A stretch of 64,000 bases of DNA from Desulfosporosinus acidiphilus SJ4 (GTDB taxonomy: Bacteria > Bacillota > Desulfitobacteriia > Desulfitobacteriales > Desulfitobacteriaceae). Positions within the stretch are counted from its first letter, which is position 1. The number at the start of each line of letters is the position of its first letter. Shown one piece after another: positions 33,331 to 41,643 of this stretch. A model generated the notes under the pieces. The model saw only the letters and a list, made by a program, of their open reading frames with translations. It had not been told where the DNA came from and did no database searches. The stretch is from NCBI RefSeq assembly GCF_000255115.2, contig NC_018068.1, forward strand, positions 2,203,977 through 2,267,976, in the 5' to 3' direction. A program made the position numbers and the translations under genes.

Positions 33331-34245
33331 ATGACTAAAAAAATATTATTGGCAATAATTGCAGTGTCTCTTCTCTTGACAGGATGTGGAAATAACAACA
33401 ACTTGACAGATACTACTCAACATTCTAATGAAAAAGCCTCCACAGGGACAATGGGGTCAAGTGATAAACTTACGACCAGTGATTCATTGGATTATAGTCA
33501 GTATGTTAAGAAGATATGGCAGAATAGAAATGCAACAAGTGAAGTTTCATTTGCGTTCTCAAAAATCGAAAATGGTAAAGTAACCGGGAAATTAAACTTA
33601 CTTAACAATCTTCAAACCGATAGTAAGCTGCCCAGTATTGAGGTTGATTTTGAAGGAACAATTGACAAGGATACTGCTGAATGTCAGTATTTTGATTCAC
33701 AAGGAAATAAGGGAACACTCGAATTTATCTTAAAATCAAAAAATAAAATAGACGCAACTATTAAAATAATAGATAAATCAAAAAAGACGGTACAACCACC
33801 AGAAGGAACCTTTGAATTTGCGCCAGAGAATATTAAGGACATAAAGGGCTTTAGTCCAATTGAAAGTCAATCGTTTATGGTCAATTTAAATTCCTGGGGC
33901 AACGTTAAATTCGTTGCGGGTAAACTTACGGGTGGTAATCATGTACCCGTTGAGTTCTATTTAACGAACAAAGATGGGGATATCCTCTATGATTTTGCCG
34001 CAACACTACCCTATAGAGTTGACGTTAAAGCGGTTTCCTTTAATGATGTAAATAAAGACGGATTAAAAGATATAATCATTATCGTCGCTGATGAAGATGA
34101 TCATAGCAATTGTTTAGCTACAGTCTATATTCAAAATACAGATGGGTCTTTCAATAATAATCTAAAATTAGATCAAGAAATTAACGAATCAGGTAGCAAC
34201 AAAGATATACAAACTGTAACGAACTTTCTTGCTCGAAAATTTTAG
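33331..34245 (+). CDS. Lipoprotein with C-terminal FG-GAP/VCBS-like repeat
   Basis: A 304-residue protein starting with a lipoprotein signal (KKILLAIIAVSLLLTGC, Cys at about residue 19) and a Ser/Thr/Asn-rich tether. The middle is a beta-rich domain without a recognised family. Near the C-terminus, FNDVNKDGLKDIIIIVAD (about residues 235-252) is a calcium-binding FG-GAP/VCBS-like repeat. It is expected on the outer face of the membrane. The open frame extends 96 nt upstream into the epimerase remnant, but the signal peptide fixes the ATG at 33331. Function unknown. Confidence 0.72.
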   Translation: MTKKILLAIIAVSLLLTGCGNNNNLTDTTQHSNEKASTGTMGSSDKLTTSDSLDYSQYVKKIWQNRNATSEVSFAFSKIENGKVTGKLNLLNNLQTDSKLPSIEVDFEGTIDKDTAECQYFDSQGNKGTLEFILKSKNKIDATIKIIDKSKKTVQPPEGTFEFAPENIKDIKGFSPIESQSFMVNLNSWGNVKFVAGKLTGGNHVPVEFYLTNKDGDILYDFAATLPYRVDVKAVSFNDVNKDGLKDIIIIVADEDDHSNCLATVYIQNTDGSFNNNLKLDQEINESGSNKDIQTVTNFLARKF

Positions 34246-34410
34246 TTAGTCCTTTTCCTCAATCCATGAGAAATCCGAAGTTTCTGCCATCAACTGATCC
34301 GGAAGGATTTGAGAGAGAAAAATTCCACGTCCAATTACCAAAAGACATACTCCATTTATCCATGAAAAATTAGCGATATAGAAAAGAGTGTTCGTTGAAG
34401 AATAAAAATG

Positions 34411-34449
34411 GGAGTGTGGCAAAACTTTAAAAAAGTTGCCACACTCCTT
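34411..34449 (-). terminator. Terminator of panB
   Basis: GGAGTGTGGCAA (34411-34422) and TTGCCACACTCC (34436-34447) form a 12-bp stem; on the minus strand it is followed by CATTTTTATT. It lies 8 nt after the panB stop. The 160 nt between it and the lipoprotein gene hold nothing recognisable. Confidence 0.8.
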
Positions 34450-34456
34450 ACTATCA

Positions 34457-35290
34457 CTACTTGCCTCCATAAAGGAACTTTAATTCTTCCTCTTTCATCG
34501 TAAAGCTGTGCTGGTCATCTGGGAAAAGCTCACTACGTATTTCATGTACATATGTTCTTAAACCGTTGGTAATTTGCTTATTAATATCAGCATAGGGTTT
34601 AACAAACTTCGAAACACGTTCTATACCATAAGTGAGAATATCATGGTAAACAAGCACTTGGCCATCAGTATGAACCCCTGCCCCGATCCCTATTGTAGGG
34701 ACTGTCAATAATGAAGATATTTCCTCAGCGAGTTGTTTGGGAACACATTCGAGCAAAACCGCAAATGCCCCTGCGTCTTGGCAGCGCTTGGCATCTTCGA
34801 CGATTTGCCGGGCACTTTCGGCGTCTTTACCCTGAACTTTAAATCCGCCAAGGACTCCCACTGATTGGGGAGTAAGTCCCAGATGAGATATAACAGGTAT
34901 ACCGGCTTTTACAAGTGCTTCAATATGTTCAAGCACTTTGTCAGCTCCTTCAACTTTAACAGCATGAGCACCGGTTTCTTGAATAAGTCTGGCTCCATTT
35001 ATAAGTGTATCCCTAATTGAGAGATGATAACTCATAAAGGGCATATCCACTACAATGAAAGTATCACAAGCCCCACGTTTTACAGCCTTAGCATGATGAA
35101 TCATGTCCTCCATCGCCACATAGACGGTGGAATCATATCCTAGTACAACATTGCCCAAAGAATCACCTACAAGAATCATATCAACATCTGCTTGTTCGGC
35201 CAGCTTGGCTGAGGGATAATCGTAGGCGGTTACCATAACAATCTTTTTTCGTTGGTTTTTCATTTCCAAGAAGTCTTTTGTGGATTTCAT
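34457..35290 (-). CDS. panB: 3-methyl-2-oxobutanoate hydroxymethyltransferase (ketopantoate hydroxymethyltransferase)
   Basis: A 277-residue TIM-barrel enzyme making ketopantoate from alpha-ketoisovalerate and methylene-tetrahydrofolate, the first step of pantothenate synthesis. Family sequence is clear: [16 protein letters not shown] near the N-terminus, the Mg site region [15 protein letters not shown] (about residues 42-56), [19 protein letters not shown] (about 136-154) and [15 protein letters not shown] (about 201-215). The start at 35290 follows AGGAGGAG; an adjacent ATG at 35293 is equally possible. panC and panD are not adjacent. Its leader carries a terminator-like hairpin with a T7 run (35334-35364), suggesting attenuation. 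Confidence 0.93.
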   Translation of the reverse strand: MKSTKDFLEMKNQRKKIVMVTAYDYPSAKLAEQADVDMILVGDSLGNVVLGYDSTVYVAMEDMIHHAKAVKRGACDTFIVVDMPFMSYHLSIRDTLINGARLIQETGAHAVKVEGADKVLEHIEALVKAGIPVISHLGLTPQSVGVLGGFKVQGKDAESARQIVEDAKRCQDAGAFAVLLECVPKQLAEEISSLLTVPTIGIGAGVHTDGQVLVYHDILTYGIERVSKFVKPYADINKQITNGLRTYVHEIRSELFPDDQHSFTMKEEELKFLYGGK

Positions 35291-35333
35291 CATTTCTCCT
35301 CCTTTTTTCAGGAGAGGCGAGAAACAAGTTAAC

Positions 35334-35364
35334 AAAAAAAGTTCCTTTAACAGAAGGAACTTTT
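35334..35364 (-). promoter_or_regulatory. Attenuator-like terminator in panB leader
   Basis: AAAAGTTCCTT and its exact complement (35337-35347, 35354-35364) form an 11-bp stem followed on the minus strand by seven T (35334-35340), about 45 nt before panB. Upstream, at 35370-35425, lies CCTG-TTA-CAGG and other short complementary pieces. In Firmicutes, panB genes are sometimes preceded by the pan RNA motif; I cannot verify that structure by eye. Confidence 0.55.
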
Positions 35365-35568
35365 AAATATAACAGTTTCATCCCTCTGTCCTTGCCTGTA
35401 ACAGGTCTAGGCAGAATCACTTAAATTTTTTGGATACCATTTAGGTGCAGTTCAAATGATACTGCCCAAAATGAGTATATCAGGTTACTTGTGTCTTGAC
35501 TATTACTAAATCCTTTTTAAATTAAAGTAGTATGGCCACGTAATTATCAAATATGGCATCTGATATTA

Positions 35569-35611
35569 AGTATACGGTTTTGAGAATTTCTTAAAAAAAA
35601 GCTTGTATACT
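35569..35611. promoter_or_regulatory. Inverted AGTATAC pair upstream of pyc
   Basis: AGTATAC (35569-35575) and GTATACT (35605-35611) are inverted repeats 29 nt apart, the second followed by GTATAAC. Such TTGTATAC-type sites resemble GntR-family operators. The pair lies about 155 nt before the pyruvate carboxylase start; the rest of 35365-35764 shows no gene. Confidence 0.3.
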
Positions 35612-35764
35612 GTATAACAACAGAAAAAAATGTTTTAAGGCTGATTATAAAGTATAATTAGAGTATTTACTATAAGTTTTAGTGCTGGGGTAAATGATAT
35701 GAAGGTACTAAACTATATCAGCAAAGATTGATTTAGATCAACTAAATGATGGGGGAAGACATTC

Positions 35765-38700
35765 ATGGGAAATTTTAAAAGGGTGATGGTCGCCAACAGA
35801 GGTGAAATCGCCATTAGGGTATTCAGAGCTTGCAATGAGTTGGGAATAAGGACGGTAGCCATTTATTCCAACGAAGATAAATATTCTCTTTTTAGAAGCA
35901 AAGCCGATGAAGCTTATCTCATTGGTGAAGGTAAAAGTCCAGTTGACGCTTATCTTAATATTGAGGAGATCATCAGCTTGGCCATTAAGAAGGGTGTAGA
36001 TGCTATTCATCCAGGCTACGGCTTTTTATCGGAAAACCCAGAATTCGCCAGGCGTTGCGAGCAGGAAGGCATCGAATTCATCGGACCGACGGCGGAGATG
36101 ATGGAACGGTTAGGGGACAAGATCAAGTCTAAGATCGTCGCCAAAGAAGTGGGAGTCCCGATCATCCCCGGGTATGAGAGGGATGTCAAAACGGTGGCTG
36201 ACGCAAGAAGGCATATGACAGAATGCGGTTACCCATTGATGCTTAAGGCAGCTGCCGGTGGCGGCGGAAGGGGCATGAGGGTCGTCAGGGACGAGAGCGA
36301 GCTGGAATCTGCTTTCTTAAGTGCTAAAAACGAGGCTAAAAAAGCCTTCGGCATTGATCATATTTTTATGGAGAAATTTATCGAAAAACCCAAACATATC
36401 GAAGTGCAGGTTCTCGGTGATAAGTACGGAAATATTGTTCATATGTTTGAACGGGATTGTTCTATCCAAAGAAGGCACCAGAAAGTTGTGGAATTCACGC
36501 CCGCCTTTTCCATCCCTCAGGAAATACGAAACAACATTTATCAGGATGCCTTGAAGATTGCCAAGGCTGTTAACTATCGAAGTGCCGGAACCCTCGAATT
36601 TTTGGTTGATAACCAGGGAAATTATTATTTTATTGAAATGAATCCACGGATTCAGGTTGAGCATACGGTTACGGAAATGGTTACCGGGATAGATATTGTA
36701 CAGGCCCAGATCAAGATTGCCCAAGGCTACGCCTTAAATTCTCCTGAGATCGGGATAAACTCGCAGGAGGATATCATGCTTAACGGGTACTCCATTCAGT
36801 GTAGAATCACAACGGAAGATCCCACCAATAATTTCGCGCCGGACACTGGGAAGATTGAGTCCTACAGGACCGGTTCGGGATTTGGGATCAGGCTGGATGG
36901 CGGCAATGGATTCACCGGCGCTGAGATTAGCCCTTATTATGACAGTCTTCTCGTCAAAAACATTTCTTGGTCCAGAAGTTTCCAGGATGCTATTAAAAAG
37001 TCAATTCGCTCTATAACTGAGACCCAGATTACAGGGGTTAAAACGAATATCGGATTTTTAATTAATGTTCTCAATCACCCGCAGTTTTTAAAAGGAGAAT
37101 GTCATACCGGTTTCATCGAAGAAAATCCTGATCTAATCTCTCTTACACATAAGACGGATGATGAAAGCAGGCTGCTTAAATTCCTTGGCAATATCGTAGT
37201 TAACGAGACAATGGGTATAAAATTGCAATATGATGTTCCAAAGGTGCCTCAGATCGACGGGGTTAATCCCAACGATCTGAGCGGAACAAGGCAGATCCTC
37301 GATGCTCAAGGGCCAGAGGGACTGGTTAGCTGGGTAAAAGCCCAGAAGAAGGTGCTGCTCACAGACACCACCATGCGGGATGCTCATCAATCGCTGATGG
37401 CCACCAGGATCAGGAGCAAGGATATGATTAAAATAGCCAAGGCGACATCGGTCTTTGGCAAAGATCTTTTTTCTCTTGAAATGTGGGGCGGCGCAACTTT
37501 TGATGTAGCTTACAGATTTCTGAAGGAATCTCCCTGGGAGCGGTTGGAGCAGCTGCGTAAAAGAGTTCCCAACATTCTATTTCAAATGCTCATCAGGGGA
37601 GCCAATGGCGTAGGTTATAAAAACTATCCCGACAATGTCATCAGAGAATTTATTAAAGAGTCGGCAGTTTCGGGTATTGATGTTTTTAGAATCTTTGATT
37701 CCCTTAACGAACTCAGGGGGATGGAAATATCTATTGACGAAGTATTAAAGAACGGGAAGGTCGCCGAAGCCTGTATCTGCTATACGGGAGATATCCTCGA
37801 CAGCAGGAGGGAAAAATATAACCTGGATTACTATATAAAGCTTGCTAAAGAGATAGAAAAAACCGGGGCCCATATCCTGTGTATTAAAGATATGTCGGCT
37901 CTCCTGAAGCCCCACGCAGCTTTTAAACTTGTCGGTGCCTTGAAGAACGAGATTGGAATCCCCATTCATCTTCATACACACGATACTACAGGCAATGGAG
38001 TGGCAACGGTCCTTATGGCGGTGGAAGCTGGGGTAGATATTGTGGATACTGCCTTTAACAGTATGTCGGGTTTGACAAGTCAACCTGCCATGAATTCTAT
38101 TGCGGCAGCCCTGAGAAATACGGAAAGGGATCCTGGCGTTGATCTTAAAGGAATTCAAAAGGTTTCTGACTACTGGGAGGCAGTCAGGCCGGTATACGGT
38201 AAATTCGAGTCGGGATTAAAATCGGGATCTGCCGAAATATACAAATATGAGATTCCAGGAGGACAGTATTCAAACCTAAAGCCTCAAGTGGAAAGTTTTG
38301 GCCTTGGTCATAAGTTTGACGAAATTAAAGAAATGTATAAGCAAGTTAATGTGATGTTGGGGGATATTGTAAAAGTCACACCTTCGTCAAAAGTTGTAGG
38401 GGATTTCGCCATATTTATGGTTCAGAATCACCTCACCCCCGAGAATATTTATGAAAAAGCAAAAAATATGACATTCCCTGATTCGGTGGTGGCATTTTTC
38501 ATGGGTATGATCGGTCAGCCGATGGGGGGATTCCCGGAGAAACTTCAGAAGCTTGTGTTGAAGGGAGAAAAGCCGATCACCGAACGTCCAGGCGAACTGC
38601 TTCCAGATGAGGATTTTGACAGAATCTCCAAGCACCTTAAGGATAAATTTGAAGTGACACCATCAAGGAAAGAGGTTCTTAGTTATGCCTTGTATCCGGA

Positions 38701-39217
38701 AGTATTTGAAGGATTTATGAAAATTGTGGGCGAATACGGGGACCTAAGCCGCCTGGGAAGCGATGTGTTCTTTCATGGTCTGAGTGAAGGAGAAATTATT
38801 GAGGCTGAGGTGGCGGAAGGAAGGAGCCTGATGATTAAGCTCAGCTCCATTGAAAAGCCGGATTTGGAAGGATACAGAACGCTGATATTCGAAGTCAATA
38901 GGAACAGAAGAGAGATCAAAATCAAAGACAAAAACTGGAGCAACATCAACCTTCTTAGCCAGTCAGGGGACTATAACCTAACGGAAATGGCGGACCCAGA
39001 CAATAAGAATGAAATTGGATCTCCTATCCCAGGAACGGTTGTGACCTTAATGGTTAAAGAGGGTGACAAGGTCACGGAAAACAAGACGCTTGCTGTTATC
39101 GAAGCAATGAAAATGGAAACTAGGATAACAAGTACCGTTTCTGGTATTGTCAGCTCAGTAAATATCAAGGAAGGACAACAGGTTAAGGCCGGAGAACTCT
39201 TAATCGTTGTTAAGTAA
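35765..39217 (+). CDS. pyc: Pyruvate carboxylase
   Basis: A 1150-residue, single-chain pyruvate carboxylase. Domains in order: biotin carboxylase (residues 1 to about 460, with VANRGEIAIRVFRAC, GGGGRGMR and EMNPRIQVEHTVTE), carboxyltransferase (about 530-810, starting TDTTMRDAHQSLMATRIR, with the metal-binding HLHTHDTTGNG), an allosteric/tetramerisation linker, and a biotinyl domain (about 1075-1148, EAMKMET with the biotinylated Lys). It makes oxaloacetate from pyruvate, bicarbonate and ATP to refill the TCA pathway. The ribosome site GGGGGAAG precedes the ATG. It is monocistronic with its own terminator at 39247. Length equals other Firmicute Pyc proteins. Confidence 0.97.
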   Translation: MGNFKRVMVANRGEIAIRVFRACNELGIRTVAIYSNEDKYSLFRSKADEAYLIGEGKSPVDAYLNIEEIISLAIKKGVDAIHPGYGFLSENPEFARRCEQEGIEFIGPTAEMMERLGDKIKSKIVAKEVGVPIIPGYERDVKTVADARRHMTECGYPLMLKAAAGGGGRGMRVVRDESELESAFLSAKNEAKKAFGIDHIFMEKFIEKPKHIEVQVLGDKYGNIVHMFERDCSIQRRHQKVVEFTPAFSIPQEIRNNIYQDALKIAKAVNYRSAGTLEFLVDNQGNYYFIEMNPRIQVEHTVTEMVTGIDIVQAQIKIAQGYALNSPEIGINSQEDIMLNGYSIQCRITTEDPTNNFAPDTGKIESYRTGSGFGIRLDGGNGFTGAEISPYYDSLLVKNISWSRSFQDAIKKSIRSITETQITGVKTNIGFLINVLNHPQFLKGECHTGFIEENPDLISLTHKTDDESRLLKFLGNIVVNETMGIKLQYDVPKVPQIDGVNPNDLSGTRQILDAQGPEGLVSWVKAQKKVLLTDTTMRDAHQSLMATRIRSKDMIKIAKATSVFGKDLFSLEMWGGATFDVAYRFLKESPWERLEQLRKRVPNILFQMLIRGANGVGYKNYPDNVIREFIKESAVSGIDVFRIFDSLNELRGMEISIDEVLKNGKVAEACICYTGDILDSRREKYNLDYYIKLAKEIEKTGAHILCIKDMSALLKPHAAFKLVGALKNEIGIPIHLHTHDTTGNGVATVLMAVEAGVDIVDTAFNSMSGLTSQPAMNSIAAALRNTERDPGVDLKGIQKVSDYWEAVRPVYGKFESGLKSGSAEIYKYEIPGGQYSNLKPQVESFGLGHKFDEIKEMYKQVNVMLGDIVKVTPSSKVVGDFAIFMVQNHLTPENIYEKAKNMTFPDSVVAFFMGMIGQPMGGFPEKLQKLVLKGEKPITERPGELLPDEDFDRISKHLKDKFEVTPSRKEVLSYALYPEVFEGFMKIVGEYGDLSRLGSDVFFHGLSEGEIIEAEVAEGRSLMIKLSSIEKPDLEGYRTLIFEVNRNRREIKIKDKNWSNINLLSQSGDYNLTEMADPDNKNEIGSPIPGTVVTLMVKEGDKVTENKTLAVIEAMKMETRITSTVSGIVSSVNIKEGQQVKAGELLIVVK

Positions 39218-39246
39218 CTATCAGAGAATAGATTAACTAATCATTT

Positions 39247-39290
39247 AACCCGTTGTGATTTAAATTGACTTAAATTACAACGGGTTTTTC
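39247..39290 (+). terminator. Terminator of pyc
   Basis: AACCCGTTGT (39247-39256) pairs with ACAACGGGTT (39277-39286), with an inner ATTTAA/TTAAAT pair, followed by TTTTCC. It lies 29 nt after the pyc stop. Confidence 0.85.
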
Positions 39291-39428
39291 CTTAGAGTAT
39301 AGAGTTATTTTAAGGATTTGAGTCTTTATTATAGACTGGGTCATGATATATAAAGAAAATTACCAGTATAAACTCTTTCGTTTTCTCAAATGTTATGTGT
39401 ATGCAGAAATTTGAAAAGGGGCCTTTCC

Positions 39429-39560
39429 ATGGCATTATTGTGTCCGAAATGTAAAAGTGAGACGTTTTATTACACCTTTATAAATCATCGTGAAATCGTG
39501 CTATGCCGAAAATGTGGTTATTGGGAAAACTATCCCACTCCATACTACAGTATTCATTAA
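39429..39560 (+). CDS. 43-residue zinc-ribbon microprotein
   Basis: This small frame encodes MALLCPKCKSETFYYTF and ends WENYPTPYYSIH. It has two Cys pairs (CPKC at residues 5-8, CRKC at residues 26-29) spaced like a zinc ribbon. AAAAGGGG lies 8 nt before the ATG. The diheme cytochrome gene starts 23 nt after the stop, so the two are probably co-transcribed. No family is recognised; aromatic residues are unusually frequent. Confidence 0.6.
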   Translation: MALLCPKCKSETFYYTFINHREIVLCRKCGYWENYPTPYYSIH

Positions 39561-39583
39561 AGAAATATTGGAGACGGATCAAT

Positions 39584-39829
39584 ATGTGGAAGAAGATTCT
39601 TTTGGGAAGTGGGATTACTGTTGTTGGATTATATGTCTTATTTCAGGTCGGTTATTATGCCACTTCCGGCCCCAACTTTTGTGGGTCATGTCATGAAGTC
39701 AATAAATATGTTACATCCTGGCAGACTGCGGCCCATAAAAATGTAAACTGTTTGGATTGCCATAGGGATACAGGGCATGCAGTAGATATTTATTTAAGAC
39801 CCGATTTAAAAGGTTATAAGCAATTGTGA
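39584..39829 (+). CDS. Small NapC/NirT-like membrane diheme cytochrome c
   Basis: An 81-residue protein with an N-terminal membrane helix (about residues 5-24) followed by two heme-binding motifs, CGSCH (about 33-37) and CLDCH (about 58-62). The pattern GPNFCGSCHEVNKY resembles the first half of NapC/NirT/NrfH quinol-oxidising cytochromes, which carry four hemes in about 150-200 residues. Only two are present here and the protein ends cleanly. It could be a short natural relative or a truncated NapC gene. It should face outward and handle electrons from the quinone pool. The ATG at 39584 is chosen because GGAGACGG precedes it and the signal anchor starts there. Confidence 0.78.
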   Translation: MWKKILLGSGITVVGLYVLFQVGYYATSGPNFCGSCHEVNKYVTSWQTAAHKNVNCLDCHRDTGHAVDIYLRPDLKGYKQL

Positions 39830-39863
39830 TAAAACGCTTCAAATTATTCTCGTTATTCATATT

Positions 39864-39889
39864 GGGCTGCTTTTGAGCAGCTTTTTTTA
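39864..39889 (+). terminator. Terminator after diheme cytochrome
   Basis: GCTGC/GCAGC stem (39866-39881) followed by seven T. Confidence 0.7.
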
Positions 39890-39895
39890 TTGCTA

Positions 39896-40063
39896 GAGGA
39901 AAGTATAGGCTTCCGTTGGTATACTGCAAGAAGAATTAGTATGTTCGAAGATTGTGTCTTCGTCTTCTGGCATAATTGCAGCCAGGTAGTCGCTGGCTGC
40001 GACGATAAGTGGACGAGCTTATCGCCACAATGCAACTCGTTAAGCATACGCATGCAGCTGGAT
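39896..40063 (+). repeat. Dispersed palindromic repeat A, copy 3 (longest)
   Basis: The copy begins GAGGAAAGTATAGGCTTCCG, matching copies at 12921 and 23578. It continues past them with two hairpins: GCAGCCAG/CTGGCTGC (about 39978-39999) and GATAAG/CTTATC (about 40002-40023). That second half is matched by the copy at 43911. No gene is likely between 39890 and 40197. Confidence 0.72.
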
Positions 40064-40203
40064 TGTCCAAGAGTCTCCTTAAACAAGTGTGATACTCTAC
40101 ACTGGAGATTGTAGGAAGGTTGTAAAGCTAGTTTTACATTATGAAGGAATGATGTTAATATTAATGGAAAGTAAACTTTACAATACCGCATGGAGGAATG
40201 AAT

Positions 40204-40401
40204 TTGAAAAATAGGCTCGAAGAAATTAGGAAGCAGCGGGGAATAACCCAAGAGGAACTGGCCGATAGGCTAGAAGTATCAAGACAAACTATTAGTTCTT
40301 TGGAAAACGGGCGTTATAATCCATCAATTATTCTGGCATTTAAAATTGCACATTTATTTAATTTGAGTATTGAAGAGATATTTATTTATGAGGAGGAGTA
40401 G
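40204..40401 (+). CDS. Small XRE-family HTH regulator
   Basis: A 65-residue protein that is almost only a helix-turn-helix: RLEEIRKQRGITQEELADRL and SRQTISSLENGRYNPS, of the YozG/Cro-like single-domain class. TTG at 40204 is preferred because GGAGG lies 6 nt upstream; the ATG at 40198 is too close. The next gene, 3 nt on, encodes a small membrane protein. Such HTH plus membrane protein pairs are frequent in Firmicutes, and the membrane partner may act as an antagonist. Confidence 0.85.
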   Translation: MKNRLEEIRKQRGITQEELADRLEVSRQTISSLENGRYNPSIILAFKIAHLFNLSIEEIFIYEEE

Positions 40402-40404
40402 GTC

Positions 40405-40833
40405 ATGAAAAGAAATAAACTATGGTTATACATTCTTCTAACGATTGCAGGAGCTGTGTTGTTCTACCTTGGGGGATTTGTACTTGTAAGCCGTGATGTA
40501 AAGCAAATTTCAGGCCTTGGCATAGGTTTAGGGGCTGCTTTATTTTGTCTTGGAATAGGAAAGTTCTTTGATGTTCTTTTAGTATCCCATACGGAGAGTG
40601 AAAAAATGAAACGCAGAATTGCCATTGAGCTTAATGATGAAAGGAATATTCGTTTAAAAGAAAAGGTTGGAGCAAAAATTAATCAAATATTAATTTATCT
40701 TCTAAGTCTCTTGGTAATGACTATGAGTTTTATGGGAGCCAAAAGTGTCTTTATCTTAATGGTTGCTGCAATTATGTTCATCCAGTTAGGTTTATCTATT
40801 ATTCTTTTCAATTATTATGGAAAGCGAATGTAA
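40405..40833 (+). CDS. Small membrane protein, partner of HTH regulator
   Basis: A 142-residue protein with four hydrophobic segments (about residues 7-28, 35-57, 92-108 and 114-135). A charged cytoplasmic loop contains IELNDERNIRLKEKVGAK, a pattern seen in DUF2178/DUF6442-type membrane proteins next to XRE regulators. The start follows GGAGGAGTAGGTC at the end of the HTH gene, so translation is coupled. Function unknown; it may modulate the HTH protein. Confidence 0.7.
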   Translation: MKRNKLWLYILLTIAGAVLFYLGGFVLVSRDVKQISGLGIGLGAALFCLGIGKFFDVLLVSHTESEKMKRRIAIELNDERNIRLKEKVGAKINQILIYLLSLLVMTMSFMGAKSVFILMVAAIMFIQLGLSIILFNYYGKRM

Positions 40834-40934
40834 TCTGAACTCAAGGAATTTATCATAGGATGGCAACTTGTCTCATAGTCTTTAGTAAAATACCTTTCTT
40901 CACTTATAAACGATCAGAGAGTAGGAGGGGAGTT

Positions 40935-41213
40935 ATGACTAAAGAGCAAGAGATTCTCGATTTTCTGGAAATTAATTTATTTAACCCCATTTTACAATCG
41001 ACATCCGCATCAGATCGCTTTAAGAAAGCAACTCGCGGGTTGCGTTTGCGGATGAAACAAAGAGATGCCCAAGGGATGATTCAATACTTTTGGACCACAG
41101 TGGTGGATACTAATACAAAGCATGCTAATTACGGACGTTTACTACAGAATGAGGGATTTCCCGAGTTCGAAGAAGTTGTTTCAAACTTTCGGTTTCGCTT
41201 CAAGGAACTGTAG
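40935..41213 (+). CDS. Unknown 92-residue protein
   Basis: A soluble, basic, mostly helical protein beginning MTKEQEILDFLE and rich in Arg/Lys in the middle (RFKKATRGLRLRMKQ). GGAGGGGAG lies just before the ATG, so expression is likely. The frame is open 75 nt further upstream but without a ribosome site. There is no membrane segment, metal motif or family that I recognise. Confidence 0.55.
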   Translation: MTKEQEILDFLEINLFNPILQSTSASDRFKKATRGLRLRMKQRDAQGMIQYFWTTVVDTNTKHANYGRLLQNEGFPEFEEVVSNFRFRFKEL

Positions 41214-41643
41214 AGAGGGGCTAGTACTGCTAACCAATTAAAAAATTGACAACACGAATCCCAAAAGGTTAAATTCTTAAGAATAAACCAGGAACATAAT
41301 TTAAACATAATTTTTATGAAGAGGTGATAAGGGCATACTTTAGCGAATTAATGATGATTAGGCTGTTAATCTATGAAATGTATTTAGAAATTGACGATCC
41401 GATAAATAACTTATTATTGAATTCTACAAAATTACCTACAGTATCAAAAAGGGATCAGCCTCTAATGGCTGTCCTTTTTTATTGAAAAAAATTAATGAAA
41501 CAGCGGAATGGAATAATAATCCAAATTCGCTTAAATAGGACACTATTATCAATTAATAGCGCCTCATCACAATGCTCTCTTCGACAGTCTTCATTTCTGC
41601 TGCGTGAGATAATTATCCAGATAATTGAAGGAGTGAGTAGTTG
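41214..41643. other. Intergenic region with terminator
   Basis: 430 bases. A short frame (MMIRLLIYEMYLEID from 41351) lacks a placed ribosome site and runs into the terminator at 41446, so I do not call it. Nothing else is recognisable. Confidence 0.5.
41446..41483 (+). terminator. Intrinsic terminator
   Basis: AAAAAGGGATCAGCC (41446-41460) pairs with GGCTGTCCTTTTTT (41467-41480); a T-run is included in the arm. Confidence 0.75.

Noticed and set aside
41351-41485. Short frame before the CWB2-VanW gene
   Set aside because: It runs into an intrinsic terminator and has no ribosome site at a proper distance.
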